A DNA stretch of 64,000 bases from Amaranthus tricolor (lineage: Eukaryota > Streptophyta > Magnoliopsida > Caryophyllales > Amaranthaceae), in contig NC_080051.1 in the NCBI RefSeq assembly GCF_026212465.1, positions 25,001 through 89,000 of the forward strand, written 5' to 3'. The position numbers were made by a program, and so were the translations under genes. Under the pieces are notes generated by a model. It ran no database searches, was not told the DNA's origin, and saw only the letters and a list, made by a program, of their open reading frames with translations. Positions 1 through 13,160 of this stretch are shown in pieces. Positions within the stretch are counted from its first letter, which is position 1. Each line of letters begins with the position of its first letter.

Positions 1-3000
1 TCATTCTTCATTGACCATTGATCCTTGTTCATTCTTCATCGTTCATTCTTCATTGACCATTAATCCTTGTTCATTCTTCATCGATCATTCTTCATTGATC
101 ATTGTTCCTAGTTCATTCTTCATCGTTCATTCTTCATTGATCATTGATCCTTGTTCATTCTTCATCGTTCATTCTTCATTGATCATTGATCCTTGTTCAT
201 TGTTCATCGTTCATTCGTCATTGATCATTGATCCTTGTTCATTCTTCATCGTTCATTCGTCATTGACCATTACTCCTTGTTCATTCTTCATCGTTCATTC
301 GTCATTGATCATTGATCCTTGTTCATTCTTCATTGATCATTGATCCTTGTTCATTCTTCATCGTTCATTCGTCATTGATCATTGATCCTTGTTCATTCTT
401 CATCGTTCATTCGTCATTGACCATTACTCCTTGTTCATTCTTCATCGTTCATTCTTCATTGATCATTGATCCTTGTTCATTCTTCATCGTTCATTCTTCT
501 TTGATCATTGATCCTTGTTCATTCTTCATTGATCATTGATCCTTGTTCATTCTTCATCATTCATTCTTCATTGACCATTGATCCTTGTTCATTCTTCATC
601 GTTCATTCTTCATTGACCATTAATCCTTGTTCATTCTTCATCGATCATTCTTCATTGATCATTGTTCCTAGTTCATTCTTCATTGATCATTGATCCTTGT
701 TCATTCTTCATCGTTCATTCTTCATTGATCATTGATCCTTGTTCATTGTTCATCGTTCATTCGTCATTGATCATTGATCCTTGTTCATTCTTCATAGTTC
801 ATTCGTCATTGACCATTAATCCTTGTTCATTCTTCATCGTTCATTCTTCATTGATCATTGATCCTTGTTCATTCTTCATCGTTCATTCGTCATTGACCAT
901 TAATCCTTGTTCATTCTTCATCGTTCATTCTTCATTGATCATTGAACCTTGTTCATTCTTCATCGTTCATTCTTCTTTGATCATTGATCCTTGTTCATTC
1001 TTCATTGATCATTGATCCTTGTTCATTCTTCATCGTTCATTCGTCATTGATCATTGATCCTTGTTCATTCTTCATCGTTCATTCTTCATTGATCATTGAT
1101 CCTTGTTCATTCTTCATCGTTCATTCGTCATTGATCATTGATCCTTGTTCATTCTTCATCGTTCATTCGTCATTGACCATTACTCCTTGTTCATTCTTCA
1201 TCGTTCATTCTTCATTGATCATTGATCCTTGTTCATTCTTCATCGTTCATTCTTCATTGATCATTGATCCTTGTTCATTCTTCATCGTTCATTCGTCATT
1301 GACCATTAATCCTTGTTCATTCTTCATCGTTCATTCTTCATTGATCATTGATCCTTGTTCATTCTTCGTCGTGCATTCGTCATTGACCATTAATCCTTGT
1401 TCATTCTTCATCGTTCATTCTTCATTGATCATTGAACCTTGTTCATTCTTCATCGTTCATTCTTCTTTGATCATTGATCCTTGTTCATTCTTCATTGATC
1501 ATTGATCCTTGTTCATTCTTCATCGTTCATTCGTCATTGATCATTGATCCTTGTTCATTCTTCATCGTTCATTCGTAATTGATCATTGATCCTTGTTCAT
1601 TCTTCATCGTTCATTCATCATTGACCATTAATCCTTGTTCATTCTTCATCGTTCATTCTTCATTGATCATTGATCCTTGTTCATTCTTCATCGTTCATTC
1701 TTCTTTGATCATTGATCCTTGTTCATTCTTCATCGTTCATTCGTCATTGATCATTGATCCTTGTTCATTCTTCATCGTTCATTCGTCATTGACCATTACT
1801 CCTTGTTCATTCTTCATCGTTCATTCTTCTTTGATCATTGATCCTTGTTCATTCTTCATTGATCATTGATCCTTGTTCATTCTTCATCATTCATTCTTCA
1901 TTGACCATTGATCCTTGTTCATTCTTCATCGTTCATTCTTCATTGACCATTAATCCTTGTTCATTCTTCATCGATCATTCTTCATTGATCATTGTTCCTA
2001 GTTCATTCTTCATCGTTCATTCTTCATTGATCATTGATCCTTGTTCATTCTTCATCGTTCATTCTTCATTGATCATTGATCCTTGTTCATTGTTCATCGT
2101 TCATTCGTCATTGATCATTGATCCTTGTTCATTCTTCATCGTTCATTCGTCATTGACCATTACTCCTTGTTCATTCTTCATCGTTCATTCGTCATTGATC
2201 ATTGATCCTTGTTCATTCTTCATTGATCATTGATCCTTGTTCATTCTTCATCGTTCATTCGTCATTGATCATTGATCCTTGTTCATTCTTCATCGTTCAT
2301 TCGTCATTGACCATTACTCCTTGTTCATTCTTCATCGTTCATTCTTCATTGATCATTGATCCTTGTTCATTCTTCATCGTTCATTCTTCTTTGATCATTG
2401 ATCCTTGTTCATTCTTCATTGATCATTGATCCTTGTTCATTCTTCATCATTCATTCTTCATTGACCATTGATCCTTGTTCATTCTTCATCGTTCATTCTT
2501 CATTGACCATTAATCCTTGTTCATTCTTCATCGATCATTCTTCATTGATCATTGTTCCTAGTTCATTCTTCATTGATCATTGATCCTTGTTCATTCTTCA
2601 TCGTTCATTCTTCATTGATCATTGATCCTTGTTCATTGTTCATCGTTCTTTCGTCATTGATCATTGATCCTTGTTCATTCTTCATCGTTCATTCGTCATT
2701 GACCATTAATCCTTGTTCATTCTTCATCGTTCATTCTTCATTGATCATTGATCCTTGTTCATTCTTCATCGTTCACTCGTCATTGACCATTAATCCTTGT
2801 TCATTCTTCATCGTTCATTCTTCATTGATCATTGAACCTTGTTCATTCTTCATCGTTCATTCTTCTTTGATCATTGATCCTTGTTCATTCTTCATTGATC
2901 ATTGATCCTTGTTCATTCTTCATCGTTCATTCGTCATTGATCATTGATCCTTGTTCATTCTTCATCGTTCATTCTTCATTGATCATTGATCCTTGTTCAT

Positions 3001-5035
3001 TCTTCATCGTTCATTCGTCATTGATCATTGATCCTTGTTCATTCTTCATCGTTCATTCGTCATTGACCATTACTCCTTGTTCATTCTTCATCGTTCATTC
3101 TTCATTGATCATTGATCCTTGTTCATTCTTCATCGTTCATTCTTCATTGATCATTGATCCTTGTTCATTCTTCATCGTTCATTCGTCATTGACCATTAAT
3201 CCTTGTTCATTCTTCATCGTTCATTCTTCATTGATCATTGATCCTTGTTCATTCTTCGTCGTGCATTCGTCATTGACCATTAATCCTTGTTCATTCTTCA
3301 TCGTTCATTCTTCATTGATCATTGAACCTTGTTCATTCTTCATCGTTCATTCTTCTTTGATCATTGATCCTTGTTCATTCTTCATTGATCATTGATCCTT
3401 GTTCATTCTTCATCGTTCATTCGTCATTGATCATTGATCCTTGTTCATTCTTCATCGTTCATTCGTAATTGATCATTGATCCTTGTTCATTCTTCATCGT
3501 TCATTCATCATTGACCATTAATCCTTGTTCATTCTTCATCGTTCATTCTTCATTGATCATTGATCCTTGTTCATTCTTCATCGTTCATTCTTCTTTGATC
3601 ATTGATCCTTGTTCATTCTTCATCGTTCATTCGTCATTGATCATTGATCCTTGTTCATTCTTCATCGTTCATTCGTCATTGACCATTACTCCTTGTTCAT
3701 TCTTCATCGTTCATTCTTCTTTGATCATTGATCCTTGTTCATTCTTCATTGATCATTGATCCTTGTTCATTCTTCATCATTCATTCTTCATTGACCATTG
3801 ATCCTTGTTCATTCTTCATCGTTCATTCTTCATTGACCATTAATCCTTGTTCATTCTTCATCGATCATTCTTCATTGATCATTGTTCCTAGTTCATTCTT
3901 CATCGTTCATTCTTCATTGATCATTGATCCTTGTTCATTCTTCATCGTTCATTCTTCATTGATCATTGATCCTTGTTCATTGTTCATCGTTCATTCGTCA
4001 TTGATCATTGATCCTTGTTCATTCTTCATCGTTCATTCGTCATTGACCATTACTCCTTGTTCATTCTTCATCGTTCATTCGTCATTGATCATTGATCCTT
4101 GTTCATTCTTCATTGATCATTGATCCTTGTTCATTCTTCATCGTTCATTCGTCATTGATCATTGATCCTTGTTCATTCTTCATCGTTCATTCGTCATTGA
4201 CCATTACTCCTTGTTCATTCTTCATCGTTCATTCTTCATTGATCATTGATCCTTGTTCATTCTTCATCGTTCATTCTTCTTTGATCATTGATCCTTGTTC
4301 ATTCTTCATTGATCATTGATCCTTGTTCATTCTTCATCATTCATTCTTCATTGACCATTGATCCTTGTTCATTCTTCATCGTTCATTCTTCATTGACCAT
4401 TAATCCTTGTTCATTCTTCATCGATCATTCTTCATTGATCATTGTTCCTAGTTCATTCTTCATTGATCATTGATCCTTGTTCATTCTTCATCGTTCATTC
4501 TTCATTGATCATTGATCCTTGTTCATTGTTCATCGTTCTTTCGTCATTGATCATTGATCCTTGTTCATTCTTCATCGTTCATTCGTCATTGACCATTAAT
4601 CCTTGTTCATTCTTCATCGTTCATTCTTCATTGATCATTGATCCTTGTTCATTCTTCATCGTTCACTCGTCATTGACCATTAATCCTTGTTCATTCTTCA
4701 TCGTTCATTCTTCATTGATCATTGAACCTTGTTCATTCTTCATCGTTCATTCTTCTTTGATCATTGATCCTTGTTCATTCTTCATTGATCATTGATCCTT
4801 GTTCATTCTTCATCGTTCATTCGTCATTGATCATTGATCCTTGTTCATTCTTCATCGTTCATTCTTCATTGATCATTGATCCTTGTTCATTCTTCATCGT
4901 TCATTCGTCATTGATCATTGATCCTTGTTCATTCTTCATCGTTCATTCGTCATTGACCATTACTCCTTGTTCATTCTTCATCGTTCATTCTTCATTGATC
5001 ATTGATCCTTGTTCATTCTTCATCGTTCATTCTTC
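1..5035 (-). repeat. 1890-bp higher-order repeat, about 2.7 copies
   Basis: Copies start at 1, 1891 and 3781; the third is truncated at about 5035, where TTCATTGA is replaced by TTCTTTGA at 5036. One period fits six 28-bp units plus 41 monomers of 42 bp (168 + 1722 = 1890). The order of variant monomers is the same in each copy. Copies 2 and 3 share changes absent from copy 1: T at 2649 and 4539, and C at 2776 and 4666. Copy 1 alone has CATAGTTC near 795. This is the clearest long-period structure of the left arm and is not seen in the right arm. Confidence 0.9.
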
Positions 5036-6651
5036 TTTGATCATTGATCCTTGTTCATTCTTCATTGATCATTGATCCTTGTTCATTCTTCATCGTTCAT
5101 TCTTCATTGACCATTGATCCTTGTTCATTCTTCATCGTTCATTCTTCATTGACCATTAATCCTTGTTCATTCTTCATCGATCATTCTTCATTGATCATTG
5201 TTCCTAGTTCATTCTTCATCGTTCATTCTTCATTGATCATTGATCCTTGTTCATTCTTCATCGTTCATTCTTCATTGATCATTGATCCTTGTTCATTGTT
5301 CATCGTTCATTCGTCATTGATCATTGATCCTTGTTCATTCTTCATCGTTCATTCGTCATTGACCATTACTCCTTGTTCATTCTTCATCGTTCATTCGTCA
5401 TTGATCATTGATCCTTGTTCATTCTTCATCGTTCATTCGTCATTGATCATTGATCCTTGTTCATTCTTCATCGTTCATTCGTCATTGACCATTACTCCTT
5501 GTTCATTCTTCATCGTTCATTCTTCATTGATCATTGATCCTTGTTCATTCTTCATCGTTCATTCTTCTTTGATCATTGATCCTTGTTCATTCTTCATTGA
5601 GAATTGATCCTTGTTCATTCTTCATCGTTCATTCTTCATTGACCATTGATCCTTGTTCATTCTTCATCGTTCATTCTTCATTGACCATTAATCCTTGTTC
5701 ATTCTTCATCGATCATTCTTCATTGATCATTGTTCCTTGTTCATTCTTCATCGTTCATTCATCATTGACCATTAATCCTTGTTCATTCTTCATCGTTCAT
5801 TCTTCATTGATCATTGATCCTTGTTCATTCTTCATCGTTCATTCGTCATTGACCATTAATCCTTGTTCATTCTTCATCGTTCATACTTCATTGATCATTG
5901 ATCCTTGTTCATTCTTCATCGTTCATTCTTCTTTGATCATTGATCCTTGTTCATTCTTCATCGTTCATTCGTCATTGATCATTGATCCTTGTTCATTCTT
6001 CATCGTTCATTCGTCATTGACCATTACTCCTTGTTCATTCTTCATCGTTCATTCTTCTTTGATCATTAATCCTTGTTCATTCTTCATTGATCATTGATCC
6101 TTGTTCATTCTTCATCATTCATTCTTCATTGACCATTGATCCTTGTTCATTCTTCATCGTTCATTCTTCATTGACCATTAATCCTTGTTCATTCTTCATC
6201 GATCATTCTTCATTGATCATTGTTCCTAGTTCATTCTTCATCGTTCATTCTTCATTGATCATTGATCCTTGTTCATTCTTCATTGATCATTGATCCTTGT
6301 TCATTGTTCATCGTTCATTCGTCATTGATCATTGATCCTTGTTCATTCTTCATCGTTCATTCGTCATTGACCATTACTCCTTGTTCATTCTTCATCGTTC
6401 ATTCGTCATTGATCATTGATCCTTGTTCATTCTTCATTGATCATTGATCCTTGTTCATTCTTCATCGTTCATTCGTCATTGATCATTGATCCTTGTTCAT
6501 TCTTCATCGTTCATTCGTCATTGACCATTACTCCTTGTTCATTCTTCATCGTTCATTCTTCATTGATCATTAATCCTTGTTCATTCTTCATCGTTCATTC
6601 TTCTTTGATCATTGATCCTTGTTCATTCTTCATTGATCATTGATCCTTGTT
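5036..6651 (-). repeat. Left-arm satellite without a clean higher-order period
   Basis: After 5035 the 1890-bp register is lost. The same monomer variants recur in shuffled order up to the strand switch, for example the ATTGTTCCTAG-type units near 5200 and 6225 and the 28-bp units near 5050, 5590, 6070, 6270, 6425 and 6620. A private GAGAATTGATCC variant lies at about 5600. Nothing non-satellite is present. Confidence 0.85.
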
Positions 6652-6693
6652 AAGAATGAACGATGAAGAATGAACAAGGATCAATGATCAATG
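6632..6693. other. Satellite strand-switch (inversion) junction
   Basis: The plus strand changes directly from the pyrimidine-rich form, ending CCTTGTT at 6651, to the purine-rich form, starting AAGAATGAACG at 6652. There is no spacer and no mobile-element remnant. Reading outward on the left from 6651 gives AACAAGGATCAATG, and on the right the same sequence starts at 6673. The two arms are therefore inverted repeats separated by a 21-bp asymmetric centre (6652-6672). The arms extend for kilobases each way at the monomer level. An assembly join cannot be excluded from sequence alone. Confidence 0.93.
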
Positions 6694-8402
6694 ACGAATG
6701 AACGATGAAGAATGAACAAGGATCAATGATCAATGACGAATGAACGATGAAGAATGAACAAGGATCAATGATCAATGAAGTATGAACGATGAAGAATGAA
6801 CAAGGAGTAATGGTCAATGACGAATGAACGATGAAGAATGAACAAGGATCAATGATCAATGACGAATGAACGATGAAGAATGAACAAGGATCAATGATCA
6901 ATGAAGAATGAACGATGAAGAATGAACAAGGATCAATGATCAATGAAGAATGAACGATGAAGAATGAACAAGGATCAATGATAAATGAAAAATGAACGAT
7001 GAAGAATGAATAAGGATCAATGATCAATGACGAATGAACGATGAAGAATGAACAAGGATCAATGATCAATGACGAATGAACGATGAAGAATGAACAAGGA
7101 TCAACGATCAATGAAGAATGAACGATGAAGAATGAACAAGGATCAATGATCAATGACGAATGAACGATGAAGAATGAACAAGGATCAATGATCAATGAAG
7201 AATGAACAAGGATCAATGATCAAAGAAGAATGAACGATGAAGAATGAACAAGGATCAATGGTCAATGAAGAATGAACGATGAAGAATGAACAAGGATCAA
7301 TGATCAAAGAAGAATGAACGATGAAGAATGAACAAAGATCAATGATCAATGAAGAATGAACGATGAAGAATGAACAAGGAGTAATGGTCAATGACGAATG
7401 AACGATGAAGAATGAACAAGGATCAATGATCAATGACGAATGAACGATGAAGAATGAACAAGGATCAATGATCAATGAAGAATGAACGATGAAGAATGAA
7501 CAAGGATCAATGATCAATGAAGAATGAACGATGAAGAATGAACAAGGATCAATGATAAATGAAAAATGAACGATGAAGAATGAATAAGGATCAATGATCA
7601 ATGACGAATGAACGATGAAGAATGAACAAGGATCAATGATCAATGAAGAATGAACAAGGATCAATGATCAAAGAAGAATGAACGATGAAGAATGAACAAG
7701 GATCAATGATCAATGAAGAATGAACGATGAAGAATGAACAAGGATTAATGGTCAATGACGAATGAACGATGAAGAATGAACAAGGATCAATGATCAATGA
7801 AGAATGAACGATGAAGAATGAACAAGGATCAATGATCAATGAAAAATGAACGATGAAGAATGAATAAGGATCAATGATCAATGACGAATGAACGATGAAG
7901 AATGAACAAGGATCAATGATCAATGAAGAATGAACGATGAAGAATGAACAAGGATCAATGATCAATGAAGAATGAACGATGAAGAATGAACAAGGATCAA
8001 TGATAAATGAAAAATGAACGATGAAGAATGAATAAGGATCAACGATCAATGACGAATGAACGATGAAGAATGAACAAGGATCAATGATCAATGACGAATG
8101 AACGATGAAGAATGAACTAGGATCAATGATCAATGAAGAATGAACAAGGATCAATGATCAAAGAAGAATGAACGATGAAGAATGAACAAGGATCAATGAT
8201 CAATGAAGAATGAACGATGAAGAATGAACAAGGAGTAATGGTCAATGACGAATGAACGATGAAGAATGAACAAGGATCAATGATCAATGACGAATGAACG
8301 ATGAAGAATGAACAAGGATCAACGATCAATGAAGAATGAACGATGAAGAATGAACAAGGATCAATGATCAATGACGAATGAACGATGAAGAATGAACAAG
8401 GA

Positions 8403-11400
8403 TCAATGATCAACGAAGAATGAACAAGGATCAATGATCAAAGAAGAATGAACGATGAAGAATGAACAAGGATCAATGGTCAATGAAGAATGAACGATGA
8501 AGAATGAACAAGGATCAATGATCAAAGAAGAATGAACGATGAAGAATGAACAAAGATCAATGATCAATGAAGAATGAACGATGAAGAATGAACAAGGAGT
8601 AATGGTCAATGACGAATGAACGATGAAGAATGAACAAGGATCAATGATCAATGACGAATGAACGATGAAGAATGAACAAGGATCAATGATCAATGAAGAA
8701 TGAACGATGAAGAATGAACAAGGATCAATGATCAATGACGAATGAACGATGAAGAATGAACAAGGATCAATGATCAATGAAGAATGAACAAGGATCAATG
8801 ATCAAAGAAGAATGAACGATGAAGAATGAACAAGGTTCAATGATCAATGAAGAATGAATGATGAAGAATGAACAAGGATTAATGGTCAATGACGAATGAA
8901 CGATGAAGAATGAACAAGGATCAATGATCAATGAAGAATGAACGATGAAGAATGAACAAGGATTAATGGTCAATGATGAATGAACGATGAAGAATGAACA
9001 AGGATCAATGATCAATGAAGAATGAACGATGAAGAATGAACAAGGATCAATGATAAATGAAAAATGAACGATGAAGAATGAATAAGGATCAATGATCAAT
9101 GACGAATGAACGATGAAGAATGAACAAGGATCAATGATCAATGAAGAATGAACGATGAAGAATGAACAAGGATCAATGATCAATGACGAATGAACGATGA
9201 AGAATGAACAAGGATCAATGATCAATGAAGAATGAACAAGGATCAATGATCAAAGAAGAATGAACGATGAAGAATGAACAAGGATCAATGATCAATGACG
9301 AATGAACGATGAAGAATGAACAAGGATCAATGATCAAAGAAGAATGAACGATGAAGAATGAACAAGGATCAATGATCAATGAAGAATGAACGATGAAGAA
9401 TGAACAAGGAGTAATGGTCAATGACGAATGAACGATGAAGAATGAACAAGGATCAATGATCAATGACGAATGAACGATGAAGAATGAACAAGGATCAACG
9501 ATCAATGAAGAATGAACGATTAAGAATGAACAAGGATCAATGATCAATGACGAATGAACGATGAAGAATGAACAAGGATCAATGATCAATGAAGAATGAA
9601 CAAGGATCAATGATCAAAGAAGAATGAACGATGAAGAATGAACAAGGATCAATGGTCAATGAAGAATGAACGATGAAGAATGAACAAGGATCAATGATCA
9701 AAGAAGAATGAACGATGAAGAATGAACAAGGATCAATGATCAATGAAGAATGAACGATGAAGAATGAACAAGGAGTAATGGTCAATGACGAATGAACGAT
9801 GAAGAATGAACAAGGATCAATGATCAATGAAGAATGAACGATGAAGAATGAACAAGGAGTAATGGTCAATGACGAATGAACGATGAAGAATGAACAAGGA
9901 TCAATGATCAATGACGAATGAACGATGAAGAATGAACAAGGATCAACGATCAATGAAGAATGAACGATGAAGAATGAACAAGGATCAATGATCAATGACG
10001 AATGAACGATGAAGAATGAACAAGGATCAATGATCAACGAAGAATGAACAAGGATCAATGATCAAAGAAGAATGAACGATGAAGAATGAACAAGGATCAA
10101 TGGTCAATGAAGAATGAACGATGAAGAATGAACAAGGATCAATGATCAAAGAAGAATGAACGATGAAGAATGAACAAAGATCAATGATCAATGAAGAATG
10201 AACGATGAAGAATGAACAAGGAGTAATGGTCAATGACGAATGAACGATGAAGAATGAACAAGGATCAATGATCAATGACGAATGAACGATGAAGAATGAA
10301 CAAGGATCAATGATCAATGAAGAATGAACGATGAAGAATGAACAAGGATCAATGATCAATGACGAATGAACGATGAAGAATGAACAAGGATCAATGATCA
10401 ATGAAGAATGAACAAGGATCAATGATCAAAGAAGAATGAACGATGAAGAATGAACAAGGTTCAATGATCAATGAAGAATGAATGATGAAGAATGAACAAG
10501 GATTAATGGTCAATGACGAATGAACGATGAAGAATGAACAAGGATCAATGATCAATGAAGAATGAACGATGAAGAATGAACAAGGATTAATGGTCAATGA
10601 TGAATGAACGATGAAGAATGAACAAGGATCAATGATCAATGAAGAATGAACGATGAAGAATGAACAAGGATCAATGATAAATGAAAAATGAACGATGAAG
10701 AATGAATAAGGATCAATGATCAATGACGAATGAACGATGAAGAATGAACAAGGATCAATGATCAATGAAGAATGAACGATGAAGAATGAACAAGGATCAA
10801 TGATCAATGACGAATGAACGATGAAGAATGAACAAGGATCAATGATCAATGAAGAATGAACAAGGATCAATGATCAAAGAAGAATGAACGATGAAGAATG
10901 AACAAGGATCAATGATCAATGACGAATGAACGATGAAGAATGAACAAGGATCAATGATCAAAGAAGAATGAACGATGAAGAATGAACAAGGATCAATGAT
11001 CAATGAAGAATGAACGATGAAGAATGAACAAGGAGTAATGGTCAATGACGAATGAACGATGAAGAATGAACAAGGATCAATGATCAATGACGAATGAACG
11101 ATGAAGAATGAACAAGGATCAACGATCAATGAAGAATGAACGATTAAGAATGAACAAGGATCAATGATCAATGACGAATGAACGATGAAGAATGAACAAG
11201 GATCAATGATCAATGAAGAATGAACAAGGATCAATGATCAAAGAAGAATGAACGATGAAGAATGAACAAGGATCAATGGTCAATGAAGAATGAACGATGA
11301 AGAATGAACAAGGATCAATGATCAAAGAAGAATGAACGATGAAGAATGAACAAGGATCAATGATCAATGAAGAATGAACGATGAAGAATGAACAAGGAGT

Positions 11401-11650
11401 AATGGTCAATGACGAATGAACGATGAAGAATGAACAAGGATCAATGATCAATGAAGAATGAACGATGAAGAATGAACAAGGAGTAATGGTCAATGACGAA
11501 TGAACGATGAAGAATGAACAAGGATCAATGATCAATGACGAATGAACGATGAAGAATGAACAAGGATCAATGATCAATGAAGAATGAACGATGAAGAATG
11601 AACAAGGATCAATGATCAATGACGAATGAACGATGAAGAATGAACAAGGA
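8403..11650 (+). repeat. 1624-bp higher-order repeat, 2 copies
   Basis: Copies at about 8403-10026 and 10027-11650. Four 28-bp units plus 36 full monomers give 1624 bp. The order of variants corresponds between copies, including the rare GATCAACGAAGAATG at 8408 and 10032, GGTTCAATG at 8833 and 10457, and the GATTAAGAATG variant near 9519 and 11143. About 0.85 kb of the pattern (10839-11682) recurs 5410 bp away at 16249-17092. Confidence 0.82.
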
Positions 11651-11899
11651 TCAATGATCAATGAAGAATGAACAAGGATCAATGATCAAAGAAGAATGAA
11701 CGATGAAGAATGAACAAGGATCAATGATCAATGAAGAATGAACGATGAAGAATGAACAAGGAGTAATGGTCAATGACGAATGAACGATGAAGAATGAACA
11801 AGGATCAATGATCAATGACGAATGAACGATGAAGAATGAACAAGGATCAATGATCAATGAAGAATGAACGATGAAGAATGAACAAGGATCAATGATCAA

Positions 11900-13160
11900 T
11901 GACGAATGAACGATGAAGAATGAACAAGGATGAAGAATGAACAAGGATCAATGATCAATGAAGAATGAACGATGAAGAATGAACAAGGATCAATGATCAA
12001 TGACGAATGAACGATGAAGAATGAACAAGGATCAATGATCAATGAAGAATGAACAAGGATCAATGATCAAAGAAGAATGAACGATGAAGAATGAACAAGG
12101 TTCAATGATCAATGAAGAATGAATGATGAAGAATGAACAAGGATTAATGGTCAATGACGAATGAACGATGAAGAATGAACAAGGATCAATGATCAATGAA
12201 GAATGAACGATGAAGAATGAACAAGGATTAATGGTCAATGATGAATGAACGATGAAGAATGAACAAGGATCAATGATCAATGAAGAATGAACGATGAAGA
12301 ATGAACAAGGATCAATGATAAATGAAAAATGAACGATGAAGAATGAATAAGGATCAATGATCAATGACGAATGAACGATGAAGAATGAACAAGGATCAAT
12401 GATCAATGAAGAATGAACGATGAAGATTGAACAAGGAGTAATGGTCAATGACGAATGAACGATGAAGAATTAACAAGGATCAATGATTAATGACGAATGA
12501 ACGATGAAGAATGAACAAGGATCAATGATCAATGAAGAATGAACGATGAAGAATGAACAAGGATCAATGATCAATGACGAATGAACGATGAAGAATGAAC
12601 AAGGATCAATGATCAATGAAGAATGAACAAGGATCAATGATCAAAGAAGAATGAACGATGAAGAATGAACAAGGATCAATGATCAATGACGAATGAACGA
12701 TGAAGAATGAACAAGGATCAATGATCAAAGAAGAATGAACGATGAAGAATGAACAAGGATCAATGATCAATGAAGAATGAACGATGAAGAATGAACAAGG
12801 AGTAATGGTCAATGACGAATGAACGATGAAGAATGAACAAGGATCAATGATCAATGACGAATGAACGATGAAGAATGAACAAGGATCAACGATCAATGAA
12901 GAATGAACGATTAAGAATGAACAAGGATCAATGATCAATGACGAATGAACGATGAAGAATGAACAAGGATCAATGATCAATGAAGAATGAACGATGAAGA
13001 ATGAACAAGGATCAATGATCAATGACGAATGAACGATGAAGAATGAACAAGGATGAAGAATGAACAAGGATCAATGATCAATGAAGAATGAACGATGAAG
13101 AATGAACAAGGATCAATGATCAATGACGAATGAACGATGAAGAATGAACAAGGATCAATG
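11900..13160 (+). repeat. 1123-bp spaced duplication with a 17-bp truncated unit
   Basis: A rare deleted unit, GAACAAGGATGAAGAAT (17 bp), occurs at about 11926 and again at about 13049, 1123 bp apart. It is followed in both places by the same monomer order up to the next 28-bp unit at about 12032 and 13155. 1123 is not a multiple of 14. The unit is a deletion within the first two 14-mers, not loss of a whole 14-mer, so it marks copies of one event. Confidence 0.7.

Larger units (their letters stand above)
1..6651 (-). repeat. 42-bp satellite array, left arm (reverse orientation)
   Basis: Uninterrupted tandem array whose purine-rich unit lies on the minus strand; the plus strand reads as TTCATTCTTCATCG-type sequence. 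The basic period is 42 bp with occasional 28-bp units, for example across 320-350, 516-546, 670-700, 992-1022, 1482-1512 and 1846-1876. Common variants are a G/T difference in the TTCRTTCNTCATTG part of the unit, GACCATTACTCC, GACCATTAATCC, and rarer ATTGTTCCTAG and TTCATTGTTCATCG units. No spacer, gene or unique sequence is visible. Long open frames on the plus strand are a by-product of the 3-divisible period. The array continues beyond base 1. Confidence 0.97.

Noticed and set aside
6882..6923. CENP-B box in the satellite
   Set aside because: No match to the YTTCGTTGGAARCGGGA core in the monomer or its variants.
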